64,000 bases of DNA from Butyrivibrio sp. (GTDB lineage Bacteria > Bacillota > Clostridia > Lachnospirales > Lachnospiraceae), in the NCBI GenBank assembly GCA_016297265.1, contig JAEDHB010000002.1, positions 1 to 64,000 on the forward strand. The letters run 5' to 3'. The translations under genes were made by a program, and so were the position numbers. Below are positions 54,026 through 62,744 of this stretch, piece by piece (position 1 is the stretch's first letter; the number at the start of each line of letters is the position of its first letter). The notes beneath the pieces were generated by a model, which was not told where the DNA came from, did no database searches, and saw only the letters and a list, made by a program, of their open reading frames with translations.

Positions 54026-55378
54026 ATGAATAGCACAGCAGAAAACAAAATGGGAACCATGCCCATCAAAAAACTGGTAATATCCATATCCTTACCTATG
54101 ATGATTTCCATGCTTGTTCAGGCCTTGTACAATATCGTCGACAGTATTTTCGTAGCAAGGATCCACCCGGATGCATTAACGGCCCTCTCAATGGCATTTC
54201 CTCTTCAGACAGTAATGATAGGCTTTGCTGTCGGAACCAGTGTCGGTGTCAATGCAATACTGTCAAAGGCGTTGGGAGAAAAGAATTCGGAAAGAGTCAA
54301 CAAATCAGCTGTCAACGGCTTATTTCTTGCCTTTGTTACCTATATAGTATTTCTTATCCTTGGTTTCAAAGTGGTCGGACCCTTCTATTCCACCCAGACA
54401 AGAATCAGTTCAATCTATTCATACGGAAAAGATTATCTTTCAATATGCATGATATTTTCTTTTGGTGTATTTAGTCAGATTATGCTGGAGCGTCTGCTTT
54501 CCTCCACAGGAAAAACCATGCTTACCATGATTACTCAGGGTACCGGTGCAATAGTCAATCTTATTCTGGATCCTATTCTTATTTTCGGATACTGTGGTGC
54601 TCCTGCAATGGGTGTAAAAGGTGCTGCAACCGCAACCGTTATCGGTCAGTGCGTAGCTGCAGTTCTTGCACTTATACTCAACTTGAAATGCAACCATGAA
54701 ATCCATATCAGTTTCAAACGCTTTCGTCCGGATATTAAACTGATTACGGAAATATATATCATTGCAATTCCATCAATAATAATGCAGTGCATCGGTTCGA
54801 TAATGGTATATATTATGAACCGTATTTTGTACAAATTCAGTACCGATGCCGTATCAATATTCGGTATATATTTTAAATTGCAGAGTTTTGTCTTTATGCC
54901 TGTTTTCGGCCTCAACAGCGGCGTAATTCCCATCATTGCATACAATTACGGTGCAAGAAACAAGGAGCGGCTGGTCAAATCCTGGAGGTTTGCATGGGCA
55001 GTTGCAACCTGCATTATGTTAATCGGAGCCCTTGCTTTTGAACTTGTTCCAAACCTGCTTCTGATGCCGTTTAACTGCACAGAAGAAATGCTTACAATGG
55101 GTAAAACGGCACTCCGAATCATCGGTGTCCACCTTCCCGTTGCTGCCTTCTGTATTATTACCGGAACCTTGTTTCAGGCTTTGGGAAAAAGTATCTACGG
55201 CATGATAACCTCTATAATGCGTCAGCTTGTAGTATTGCTTCCTGCCGCATATTTCCTGTCACTGATTGGCAATGTCGACTATGTCTGGATTGCATTTCCA
55301 ATCGCAGAAATAATGTCAGCAACAGTAACCTTTATTTTCTTAAGAATTATCAACAAGAAAATAATATCAAAGCTATAA
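54026..55378 (+). CDS. MATE family multidrug/sodium exporter
   Basis: A 450-residue transporter with twelve membrane helices in two halves. The start MNSTAENKMGTMPIKKLVIS is followed by the family's SLPMMISMLVQALYNIVDSI; other marks are GVNAILSKALGEKNSERVN and, in the second half, NSGVIPIIAYNYGARNKERL. It exports cationic compounds in exchange for Na+ or H+. AAAGGA precedes ATG 54026. It follows typA by 57 bp, with a weak hairpin between. Confidence 0.95.
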   Translation: MNSTAENKMGTMPIKKLVISISLPMMISMLVQALYNIVDSIFVARIHPDALTALSMAFPLQTVMIGFAVGTSVGVNAILSKALGEKNSERVNKSAVNGLFLAFVTYIVFLILGFKVVGPFYSTQTRISSIYSYGKDYLSICMIFSFGVFSQIMLERLLSSTGKTMLTMITQGTGAIVNLILDPILIFGYCGAPAMGVKGAATATVIGQCVAAVLALILNLKCNHEIHISFKRFRPDIKLITEIYIIAIPSIIMQCIGSIMVYIMNRILYKFSTDAVSIFGIYFKLQSFVFMPVFGLNSGVIPIIAYNYGARNKERLVKSWRFAWAVATCIMLIGALAFELVPNLLLMPFNCTEEMLTMGKTALRIIGVHLPVAAFCIITGTLFQALGKSIYGMITSIMRQLVVLLPAAYFLSLIGNVDYVWIAFPIAEIMSATVTFIFLRIINKKIISKL

Positions 55379-55386
55379 AAAGACGA

Positions 55387-55414
55387 GAAAAACCGGCCAA
55401 ACGGCCGGTTTTTC
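55387..55414. terminator. Strong bidirectional intrinsic terminator
   Basis: A 12-bp stem GAAAAACCGGCC (55387-55398) with GGCCGGTTTTTC (55403-55414), 4-base loop. It has a T run on both strands, ends the MATE gene and faces the end of the amidase operon on the minus strand. Confidence 0.9.
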
Positions 55415-55480
55415 TGTTTCTTTGATTTAGAGAGTATCAATCATATCATCTTTTTTTCCTTGTCCATCGCATAGAGAATC

Positions 55481-57046
55481 TTATTCATCCCCGCCTCCGC
55501 TTTTTCTGTTCTTAATCAAAAGGAATAATGTTACAATAATTCCCACCATAAGAATGATTGCCGCTATAAGCACATATATCTTTACTTTGTTATCTGATTT
55601 ATTGTCCTTCTTCTCTTCACTAAGGACTTTTGTCTCCATCTCAGATGTGCCCATAGTGACCTCCGCCTCGCTTTGGCTTGAGGTTTCAGCTTCGGTTGTG
55701 ACTGCTTCCGTCGCTGCAGGAGTCTCTGTAGGTGGCTGCGTAGGTGCCTCTGTAGGAGGCTCTGTAGGTGGCTCTGTAGGAGTCTGTTCCACAGCAATTG
55801 CAGGCACTGTTACATTCATTCCATTGCCGGTTTTTATTGCAATGCCTGTATTGATTCCGTTATATACCACAGGATATTTCAAAATATCTGCATTGGTTCC
55901 GTTAACTGCATGGTTATCGGAATAACTTCCGTATGCTCCGTTATTATACAGTCTCAGATTGCAGCTGAAACCATTGTATTTTATTGGAATATCATAGGCG
56001 TATGCCTCCGATACCTTGGTGATACTGCCCACGGTATAGCCGGATGTAATCTGCTTTACGCTACCGTCAGAATATACAGCCTTAACTATTATTTTACTCT
56101 TATCAAAGGCTTTAACACTGTCCCCGTCATAAAAGGTCGGATTAAGGCCTGCGGCAATTCCCATCATCTTCACCTCAGGAACGGTCACCTTGATAACCTT
56201 ACCGTTACATTTTATCTCGGCACTTCCCGTGCCCACGGCTGTGATTATTCCCTGTGAATTTACATATGCCACTTTATTATTGGATGAAGTAAATGAATCT
56301 CCGCCATTGACGATATGTGCACTGTAGGTCCTGTGCAAAACAATGCTTTCCCCCGGTGCCACGCCTCTTTTGGAAAGTCCCAGATAAGAAGCAATTGCGG
56401 TGGCATCAGAGACTCCGCATTTTATCTGATTTTCATTCGTATTAATCCATGCTGAATCCTGGGAATTACTAAGAAAAACATGCTCGATAATAATGCCCGG
56501 AATATTACATTTTGCCGCTTCAGCAAGTGCAGTATAATAATCAACACTTGGATCGACATCATCAGGACGGCACATATATCCGCGATTGGTTATTCCGAGT
56601 GCTGCTATTTTTTCACATACGGAACTTGCCAATGTCTGCATTTTGGATTTGAATTGAGGTGCAATGGTTCCGTACACTGACACACCGCGCACTGAATTGT
56701 CGGTGGAACTGTTATTATGGCAGGATACGAACAAATCTGCAGATAACATTTTCCCCATTCTTCCCCTGGCTGTGTTGGTATTCCATTCAGCAGAGCCACG
56801 GGTAAAATATACTCTGACTCCTGCATAGGTTTCCAATTCCGCCTTAAGGGCACACGCAATATTCCAGTTCAAAACATCTTCATTCTTGCCAAAGGATGCA
56901 GCACCTCCGTCAATACCGCCATGACCTGCATCAACTATTACCACATAATCACCGTTTGAATCCTTGGCTTCCGTATTCCTGCTTATTCCAAAAAAAGCTG
57001 CTATCGCAACAACAGCGATACCCAGATAGTATTTTGCCTTAACCAT
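55481..57046 (-). CDS. Secreted N-acetylmuramoyl-L-alanine amidase with Ig-like and PT-rich regions
   Basis: A 521-residue wall hydrolase. A signal peptide (to about 27) is followed by Amidase_3 (30-225) with IVDAGHGGIDGG (zinc His), FGKNEDVLNW (Glu), FVSCHNNSS (zinc His) and GIIIEHVF (catalytic Glu). Then come a bacterial Ig-like (Big_2) domain about 235-295, a further beta-domain, a linker with TEPPTEPPTEAPTQPPTE repeats, one membrane helix and the tail KNRKSGGGDE. It is thus anchored in the membrane on the outside. The gene starts at the last base of the preceding paralogue's stop. Confidence 0.92.
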   Translation of the reverse strand: MVKAKYYLGIAVVAIAAFFGISRNTEAKDSNGDYVVIVDAGHGGIDGGAASFGKNEDVLNWNIACALKAELETYAGVRVYFTRGSAEWNTNTARGRMGKMLSADLFVSCHNNSSTDNSVRGVSVYGTIAPQFKSKMQTLASSVCEKIAALGITNRGYMCRPDDVDPSVDYYTALAEAAKCNIPGIIIEHVFLSNSQDSAWINTNENQIKCGVSDATAIASYLGLSKRGVAPGESIVLHRTYSAHIVNGGDSFTSSNNKVAYVNSQGIITAVGTGSAEIKCNGKVIKVTVPEVKMMGIAAGLNPTFYDGDSVKAFDKSKIIVKAVYSDGSVKQITSGYTVGSITKVSEAYAYDIPIKYNGFSCNLRLYNNGAYGSYSDNHAVNGTNADILKYPVVYNGINTGIAIKTGNGMNVTVPAIAVEQTPTEPPTEPPTEAPTQPPTETPAATEAVTTEAETSSQSEAEVTMGTSEMETKVLSEEKKDNKSDNKVKIYVLIAAIILMVGIIVTLFLLIKNRKSGGGDE

Positions 57047-58455
57047 TAATATCTTCTCCTTCTATATCTGTTTCCATGTCTTTTGTTGTTCTCCATCAGA
57101 TACAGAATTCCACCAATAAGAAGAACTATAACTACCACAAGAACATATTTAATAACACTTTTAACATCAATTTTGGATTCCTCTGCCGTCTCTTCGGCAT
57201 CCTCTTTTGCCTCTTCGGTTTTGACTGCCTCCACGGTTGTCTCCTCCTCCAAAGGTTCATCAGGCTCAACCGGCTGTGTAACCTCCGGAACATAACTCTC
57301 ATTATTATTAATTATGCGCAAAATACCATTGAGTCCCTGATAGCTTACAGCAATATCCTGAACACCCACTTTTGCTTTATCCACTTCGCCGACAGTATCA
57401 AGAGCAACCTTTCTGCTAGTACCATCCGTGTAAGTTACAAAACCGAAGGCGGTGCTCAAATCTATCTTATCCATGTCATCCGCGGTCTCATAGAAGGTTG
57501 GGTCAATACCGCCTGTAATACTCTTTGGCTTAACCTCTTCAACATTAATGGTACAGGAGCCCCCGTTTTCTCCGTTGACTTTGTACACGATATTGGCAGC
57601 ACCCGCGCCCACTGCGGTTACAACACCATTTTCATCAACCGTTGCAACCTGAGTATCATTAGAATACCATTTACCTGCAGAGCCGTCCTTTGTAGAAAGG
57701 GTTACACCGTAATTTTTCCTCAGGTTGATGGTTGTCTCATCATCTGCCACGGCAGTTCTTTTCTTAAGCTGAAAATATTCTGCAACCGCCTCTGCATCCG
57801 CCTGTCCCATCTTATCCGTCATATCCGTCTTCACGGTTCCGTCAGGATTGGATACAAGTTCACAGTCCGAAGGATTGCTCAAAAACAAATGCTCAACAAT
57901 AATTGAAGGAAAACCTGCTCTAACACCCTCCGCAATAAGTGTGTAGTAATCCTCGTTTGGAAATCTGTCGTCCGGTCTTGTCTGGACACCGCCATTGGCA
58001 ATTCCTATTGCCTCAAGCTTCGCATTGATAAGATTTCCCATGTCATTGGTTGCCTGCGTATATAATGGACTGATTGATTTATATACAATGGAACCCGAAT
58101 TGGTTGAAGAACCACTATTATTATGCACACTGATAAGGAAGTCTGCATGAAGTGATTTTGCAATCATCGCCCTTCCGGTATTGGTCATCCACTCATTGTC
58201 GGACCTGGTAAGATATACACTTACGCCCTCGTATTGTGCAAGATACTTCTGAAAACTCTTTGCAATGGCAAGATTAACATTCGCCTCATACACCTGGGTT
58301 GTTCCTATTGAACCGGAATCCGCCTCACCGTGTCCGGCATCTATCACAACTACGATATTGCCTTTGGAATCCTTCGCTTCTGTTTTATGTCCAATAAAAA
58401 GCATGGGCAATACAAGCATTGCGCCCGCTATAATATATTTTGCTATTTTTCTCAT
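57046..58455 (-). CDS. Secreted N-acetylmuramoyl-L-alanine amidase, paralogue of the next gene
   Basis: A 469-residue relative of the amidase at 55481. Signal peptide; Amidase_3 with VIDAGHGEADSG, TTQVYEANVNLA, LISVHNNSGSS and SIIVEHLFLSNP; an Ig-like segment (GKWYSNDTQVATVDENGVVTAVGAGA); a second beta-domain; an Asp/Glu-rich linker (EEETTVEAVKTEEAKEDAEE); a C-terminal membrane helix and a basic tail (RHGNRYRRRRY). The motifs for both zinc ligands and Glu are intact. AAAGGG precedes the ATG. It sits 20 bp after the transglutaminase gene. The pair looks like a tandem duplication with divergent tails. Confidence 0.92.
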   Translation of the reverse strand: MRKIAKYIIAGAMLVLPMLFIGHKTEAKDSKGNIVVVIDAGHGEADSGSIGTTQVYEANVNLAIAKSFQKYLAQYEGVSVYLTRSDNEWMTNTGRAMIAKSLHADFLISVHNNSGSSTNSGSIVYKSISPLYTQATNDMGNLINAKLEAIGIANGGVQTRPDDRFPNEDYYTLIAEGVRAGFPSIIVEHLFLSNPSDCELVSNPDGTVKTDMTDKMGQADAEAVAEYFQLKKRTAVADDETTINLRKNYGVTLSTKDGSAGKWYSNDTQVATVDENGVVTAVGAGAANIVYKVNGENGGSCTINVEEVKPKSITGGIDPTFYETADDMDKIDLSTAFGFVTYTDGTSRKVALDTVGEVDKAKVGVQDIAVSYQGLNGILRIINNNESYVPEVTQPVEPDEPLEEETTVEAVKTEEAKEDAEETAEESKIDVKSVIKYVLVVVIVLLIGGILYLMENNKRHGNRYRRRRY

Positions 58456-58475
58456 AATAAATCCCTTTCGTATGC

Positions 58476-60782
58476 TTATAAAACATGATAATATTTGTGA
58501 ATAATTCTTGTAAATAAACCAACCTCGGAATGAATATTTTTAACCAATCTTTCAACAATGCTTCTTGCATTAATCAAATCTTCCCCATTGGCTTCTGTAT
58601 TACTATATAATGTTTTTTCAATTATGTCCACCATTGATAAAACATCTTCTTCGGTAATGCAGTCAAATTTTTCCATTATTGCTTCCGCATATTGCTGCTC
58701 CGTCATATAATGCCTGTGATGCAACTCTCCCAGTTCAAAAATCTTTACATAATGCGAGTATATCCACTTGATATTATCAGCGGTATTTCCGTCCTCATTA
58801 TTGTAAATCCTTTTCTTTCTATTGGATAGCAAAATATATCGAATGTACAAAATAAATACACATAAGAGAATAATGCCCAGGATAGCAACAATAAAAATCA
58901 CAATCTTATTTACGGTTTTCTCTGATTTTTCCGTCGTTTCAACGGTTTCCGGACTAACCGTTGTTTCGCTGGTTCCGCTGGAGACTGCTTCTAAGGTGGT
59001 CTTTTCCTCACCGGTGGTCATTTGTTCTCCTGTGGTTTCCTGTGCCGTTGTAGTTGCCGGTTCTGTGGTCTCATCCTCACTTGTTGGTTGGGAACCGATA
59101 TTTGCCGCCGGAGTAGGATCAAAATTAATCCATCCTATATCTTCAAAATATACCTGAACCCACGCATGTGCACAGCTGTCAGGCACCTCAAATTTGTATT
59201 CAGCTTCACCAAAGGTGAATTCCATATCGTTATACTGATAGCCTGTTTCTTCCCCCTTAAGCTCACCCGTAACAAAGGAATATCCTTCCACATATCTTGC
59301 CGGAATACCTGCCTGTCGCAAAAGCATTGTTGCTGCGGATGCAAAATAGGTACAGTACCCCTTTTTGTTTTCAAACATAAAATAATTTATTGCATCCTTT
59401 CCTTTCGGAACCTTTCCGGGCGAAAGGGTATATTGATAATTTTCAGCTAAATAGTTTTTTACATACTGAAGAATGACTAATATGTTTTCCCTTTTAGGAT
59501 TCTGAAGACTCACTCTTACATTGACATCCTCGCATTCATCCCATATCTTCTGCCAGTCCTCCTCATTCTTCATTTTACCCATACATTCTTTTTGCGCTCT
59601 TTCGGTAACATCCGGGCTGTACTGACCCGTATAACGATCATTGATATATATTAACAGTTCAAGAGATCCTATGCTGTTAAGGTCCGTAAAAAATGACCTG
59701 TTTTGTGTTTCATCGAAATAGGAAAACTTGAATTCCGGTCCTTCCGTCTGACCTGCTTTTTCAATTTTGCAGCCCTTATACTTGCCTATATTGACATTCA
59801 AGTCATTTAAAACATTGTATATCGGATTACTGTAATCCTTAGATTCATTCCATGTACTGTTTTCGTATGAATCGGCAACATAGCCCACAACATATGCTCT
59901 TTTGCTGATTTTTGGCATATATGCATACAAATCCGTTTCTCCGGTATATGAGCGGGATTTGTCCTGTCCGATTCTTCCATCGTATGATTTAGTCTTTGAA
60001 ACGCCCCCTATGCCGGTGAACAAATCACTGACGGAATCATATATTGAAAGCCTGCTGTAATTCTCATATGGCCTTACGGTAGTGCTGATAAGCAAAGCCA
60101 CCGTTACTGCCAGCGATATTGCAACTGAAAGTTTACCGGCCTTTATTGAATCTATTTTGAGTTTTTTTCTTTTAAGTGAAAACATAAGGCACAACAACAG
60201 AACCATGTATCCCACAGGAAAAGAAATCATTATGCCTGACAATTCCTCCGCAGTTAACCAGGTTATTGCATAGGCAGAAAAAACAGTAATAAAAGGAATA
60301 CTGAGCAATCTGCCTGAACTAATTGAACCGGTAAATGCCATCGCAGCAAAAATCAAAAATATATTTACCGTCATTGCAACCCTTGCGCCGTTTCTGATAG
60401 TCTCCGTACAATCCGCAAACCACAAATCAGAACCATATTTCATCGCCATCTTTTCTACAACTGCGTTGTAATACATTGCACTTCCGTAGGCGATTTCAAA
60501 GCGGTTTATTACTACAAACAGCAATACTGCCAGAGTTACGCCAAGAATAACATAGGGTTTTTTCTTCCCAAAAAGCTCTGTTGCAGAAAAGAAAGCTGTT
60601 ACGAATGCCGCAAATACCGCTGTTGACGGAGTTGACCATATTGCAGTCAATTTGCAGTAACCGCAACTGTAGCAGAAATACTCAAAGGGTTCCACAAGCA
60701 TAAAAATCAAAAGAATGATTCCAATATATGACAATATGAAATTGTAAATAACCTTCTTAATATCTTCATTACTCTTCAACAC
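58476..60782 (-). CDS. Transglutaminase-like membrane protein (TgpA-type)
   Basis: A 768-residue protein. About six to seven N-terminal membrane helices (1-230), an extracellular region ending in a transglutaminase core (about 465-565) with Cys477 (NKKGYCTYFASAATMLL), His539 (CAHAWVQVYFEDIGW) and Asp555 (INFDPTPA), a Thr/Glu-rich linker (SEDETTEPATTTAQETTGE), another membrane helix (about 625-650) and a cytoplasmic DUF4129-like tail. Such proteins are found beside MoxR and DUF58 genes, as here. The triad is intact, so it could be a protease or cross-linker at the wall. It overlaps the DUF58 gene by 14 bp. Confidence 0.92.
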   Translation of the reverse strand: MLKSNEDIKKVIYNFILSYIGIILLIFMLVEPFEYFCYSCGYCKLTAIWSTPSTAVFAAFVTAFFSATELFGKKKPYVILGVTLAVLLFVVINRFEIAYGSAMYYNAVVEKMAMKYGSDLWFADCTETIRNGARVAMTVNIFLIFAAMAFTGSISSGRLLSIPFITVFSAYAITWLTAEELSGIMISFPVGYMVLLLCLMFSLKRKKLKIDSIKAGKLSVAISLAVTVALLISTTVRPYENYSRLSIYDSVSDLFTGIGGVSKTKSYDGRIGQDKSRSYTGETDLYAYMPKISKRAYVVGYVADSYENSTWNESKDYSNPIYNVLNDLNVNIGKYKGCKIEKAGQTEGPEFKFSYFDETQNRSFFTDLNSIGSLELLIYINDRYTGQYSPDVTERAQKECMGKMKNEEDWQKIWDECEDVNVRVSLQNPKRENILVILQYVKNYLAENYQYTLSPGKVPKGKDAINYFMFENKKGYCTYFASAATMLLRQAGIPARYVEGYSFVTGELKGEETGYQYNDMEFTFGEAEYKFEVPDSCAHAWVQVYFEDIGWINFDPTPAANIGSQPTSEDETTEPATTTAQETTGEQMTTGEEKTTLEAVSSGTSETTVSPETVETTEKSEKTVNKIVIFIVAILGIILLCVFILYIRYILLSNRKKRIYNNEDGNTADNIKWIYSHYVKIFELGELHHRHYMTEQQYAEAIMEKFDCITEEDVLSMVDIIEKTLYSNTEANGEDLINARSIVERLVKNIHSEVGLFTRIIHKYYHVL

Positions 60783-61782
60783 AACAACTTACCTCAAAAT
60801 AATCCTCCAGCATTCTGCGTCGTGACGCAAGCGACTCTCCCTTTTCTGTGGAAATCAGATACACATGACAACTCTCATTCATGTAAAGCCTGCAGAATTT
60901 CTCTATTGTATCCTCCGCTGCGGAAGCATTATACAGCCCCATAAAAAACAGTACATAGTCTGAAAAGGTATCAATTTTACCTTCTTCAAATTTTTTACCC
61001 ATATAGCAGTAATGATATTTATTTACGCAGGAAGCCACTCTGGAGTACAATTCTTCCAAATCCGCTGAAGGATTTGCAATATCTATCAAAAGAATTTCCC
61101 GTCTCGGAACCGGATAACCGTATATTTTGCTAATAAGTTTTCCTCTGCTTCCCGACATTTTCCAGTGAATATCCCTCATTCTATCCCCATCAGCATAATC
61201 CCTTATGTCATACAACTCCGGTTCATCTTCCGGATTGTTGAAATGGGGCGCAATCGTAGGATTGGTATCCGCAAATCCGGTATGATAGAACGAAGTTGCT
61301 GCCTTCTTTGGCAGAATTGCCGTCTCATTAACCGCACCACTCTTTTTATCAAAACAAACCAACCCGAAAATATCATATACCCTGTATTTTTTGATATGAT
61401 ATGTAACAGTCTGACATTCATGATATTCACTGCATATCATGCCTTCCTTGATGCCGTCAGAATCACAGGAAAGCTTTATTTTCTTTATTTTATCTATGCC
61501 GTCCATCCCGGTTTCCGTTACATATAGAACTATTTTCAGAGCAGAAAAAATAGATCTATTTTCCACACAAATAGGGACTGCATACGCGTTATCACGATAT
61601 GCAGCCAGCAAAGTGTCACGAAAATAAACCTTTATCCTATATCTCATCATTAATGTTATTGCTATCAATATAGTCAGCAATGACACGAAAACCACTGTCA
61701 GCAAATGAACTATATACAAATCAAACAACGAGTTCATTGCAATAATAATGGCCAAATATATTACATACCTTGCAACAATCAT
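60769..61782 (-). CDS. DUF58 domain protein
   Basis: A 337-residue protein with two membrane helices (about 5-45) and a cytoplasmic DUF58 region: LYDIRDYADGDRMRDIHWKM followed by SGSRGKLISKIYG, as in the family's conserved block, and a von Willebrand-A-like C-terminal part (EILLIDIANPSADLEEL). In MoxR-DUF58-transglutaminase operons DUF58 is thought to be a client or adaptor of the ATPase. Start and stop overlap with both neighbours, which indicates tight coupling. Confidence 0.9.
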   Translation of the reverse strand: MIVARYVIYLAIIIAMNSLFDLYIVHLLTVVFVSLLTILIAITLMMRYRIKVYFRDTLLAAYRDNAYAVPICVENRSIFSALKIVLYVTETGMDGIDKIKKIKLSCDSDGIKEGMICSEYHECQTVTYHIKKYRVYDIFGLVCFDKKSGAVNETAILPKKAATSFYHTGFADTNPTIAPHFNNPEDEPELYDIRDYADGDRMRDIHWKMSGSRGKLISKIYGYPVPRREILLIDIANPSADLEELYSRVASCVNKYHYCYMGKKFEEGKIDTFSDYVLFFMGLYNASAAEDTIEKFCRLYMNESCHVYLISTEKGESLASRRRMLEDYFEVSCCVEE

Positions 61783-62720
61783 TATTTTACTCCCGGTACA
61801 TTGATTGACTTGATAATTTCTGCAATAACGGAATCCTTGTTTTTACCTGCTACTCTCGCCTGATTTGACAGAACAAGACGATGCCTGATTACATCACTAA
61901 ATACATTCTGTATGTCAGTTGGCGATACAAATGTTTTGCCCATAACATAAGCATAGGCTTTAGCGAAATTCACAAGTGCCAGAGTTGCTCTTGGACTGGC
62001 ACCCAGCGTAATATTCTCCGAATGCCTTGTAGCATTACAAAGCTCAACCGCATATCTCAGCACGGCATCATCCATATATATATCTGATGCCTCCTTCTGC
62101 ATCTTCAAAACATCTGCTGCACTCGCAACAGTCCTAACAGTATTAAGCGGATTGTCGTCCTGTCTCGCGCTGATAAGTCTCATTTCACTCGTAACATCCG
62201 GATATCCCATGGATATACATATCATAAAACGGTCCACCTGGGACTCCGGCAACATCTGGGTTCCCGCAGAGCCAATCGGATTCTGTGTGGCAATTACAAT
62301 AAATGGTTCCGGAAGCATTACCGTTTTTCCGTCGATTGTAACCTGTTTTTCTTCCATTGCCTCAAGGAGTGCGGACTGTGTTTTTGAAGAAGTACGGTTA
62401 ATTTCATCCGCGAGGAAAAGATTACATACTACCGCTCCGTTTCTCTGTTCAAATTCCTGTGTTTTGACATTGAACATCGAAAAGCCCACCACATCCGATG
62501 GCATAACATCCGCTGTGAACTGCATCCTTCTGGTATCGAGATCCATTGCCTTGGCAAAAGCCATGGCCATAGTGGTCTTTCCTACTCCCGGAATATCCTC
62601 CATAAGGATATTTCCGCCTGCAATAATTGCAATCATCACCTTGGTAATAACCGGATCCTTGCCGCATAAAACCTTTTTAACTTCCTGAATTATCTCATAT
62701 GCTGATTGACTAATACTCAT
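61782..62720 (-). CDS. MoxR-type AAA+ ATPase
   Basis: A 312-residue ATPase with Walker A IPGVGKTTMAMAF, Walker B LFLADEINRTSSKTQSALLE, sensor-1 ATQNPIG, and arginine-finger segment ESQVDRFMI. MoxR proteins act as chaperones for the assembly or activation of partners with vWA/DUF58 domains. ATG 62720 has AAGGGGG upstream; an earlier in-frame start lacks it. It lies 24 bp after the gene for the upstream membrane protein. Confidence 0.94.
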   Translation of the reverse strand: MSISQSAYEIIQEVKKVLCGKDPVITKVMIAIIAGGNILMEDIPGVGKTTMAMAFAKAMDLDTRRMQFTADVMPSDVVGFSMFNVKTQEFEQRNGAVVCNLFLADEINRTSSKTQSALLEAMEEKQVTIDGKTVMLPEPFIVIATQNPIGSAGTQMLPESQVDRFMICISMGYPDVTSEMRLISARQDDNPLNTVRTVASAADVLKMQKEASDIYMDDAVLRYAVELCNATRHSENITLGASPRATLALVNFAKAYAYVMGKTFVSPTDIQNVFSDVIRHRLVLSNQARVAGKNKDSVIAEIIKSINVPGVK

Positions 62721-62744
62721 ATTTCCCCCTTGATATTCCATATA

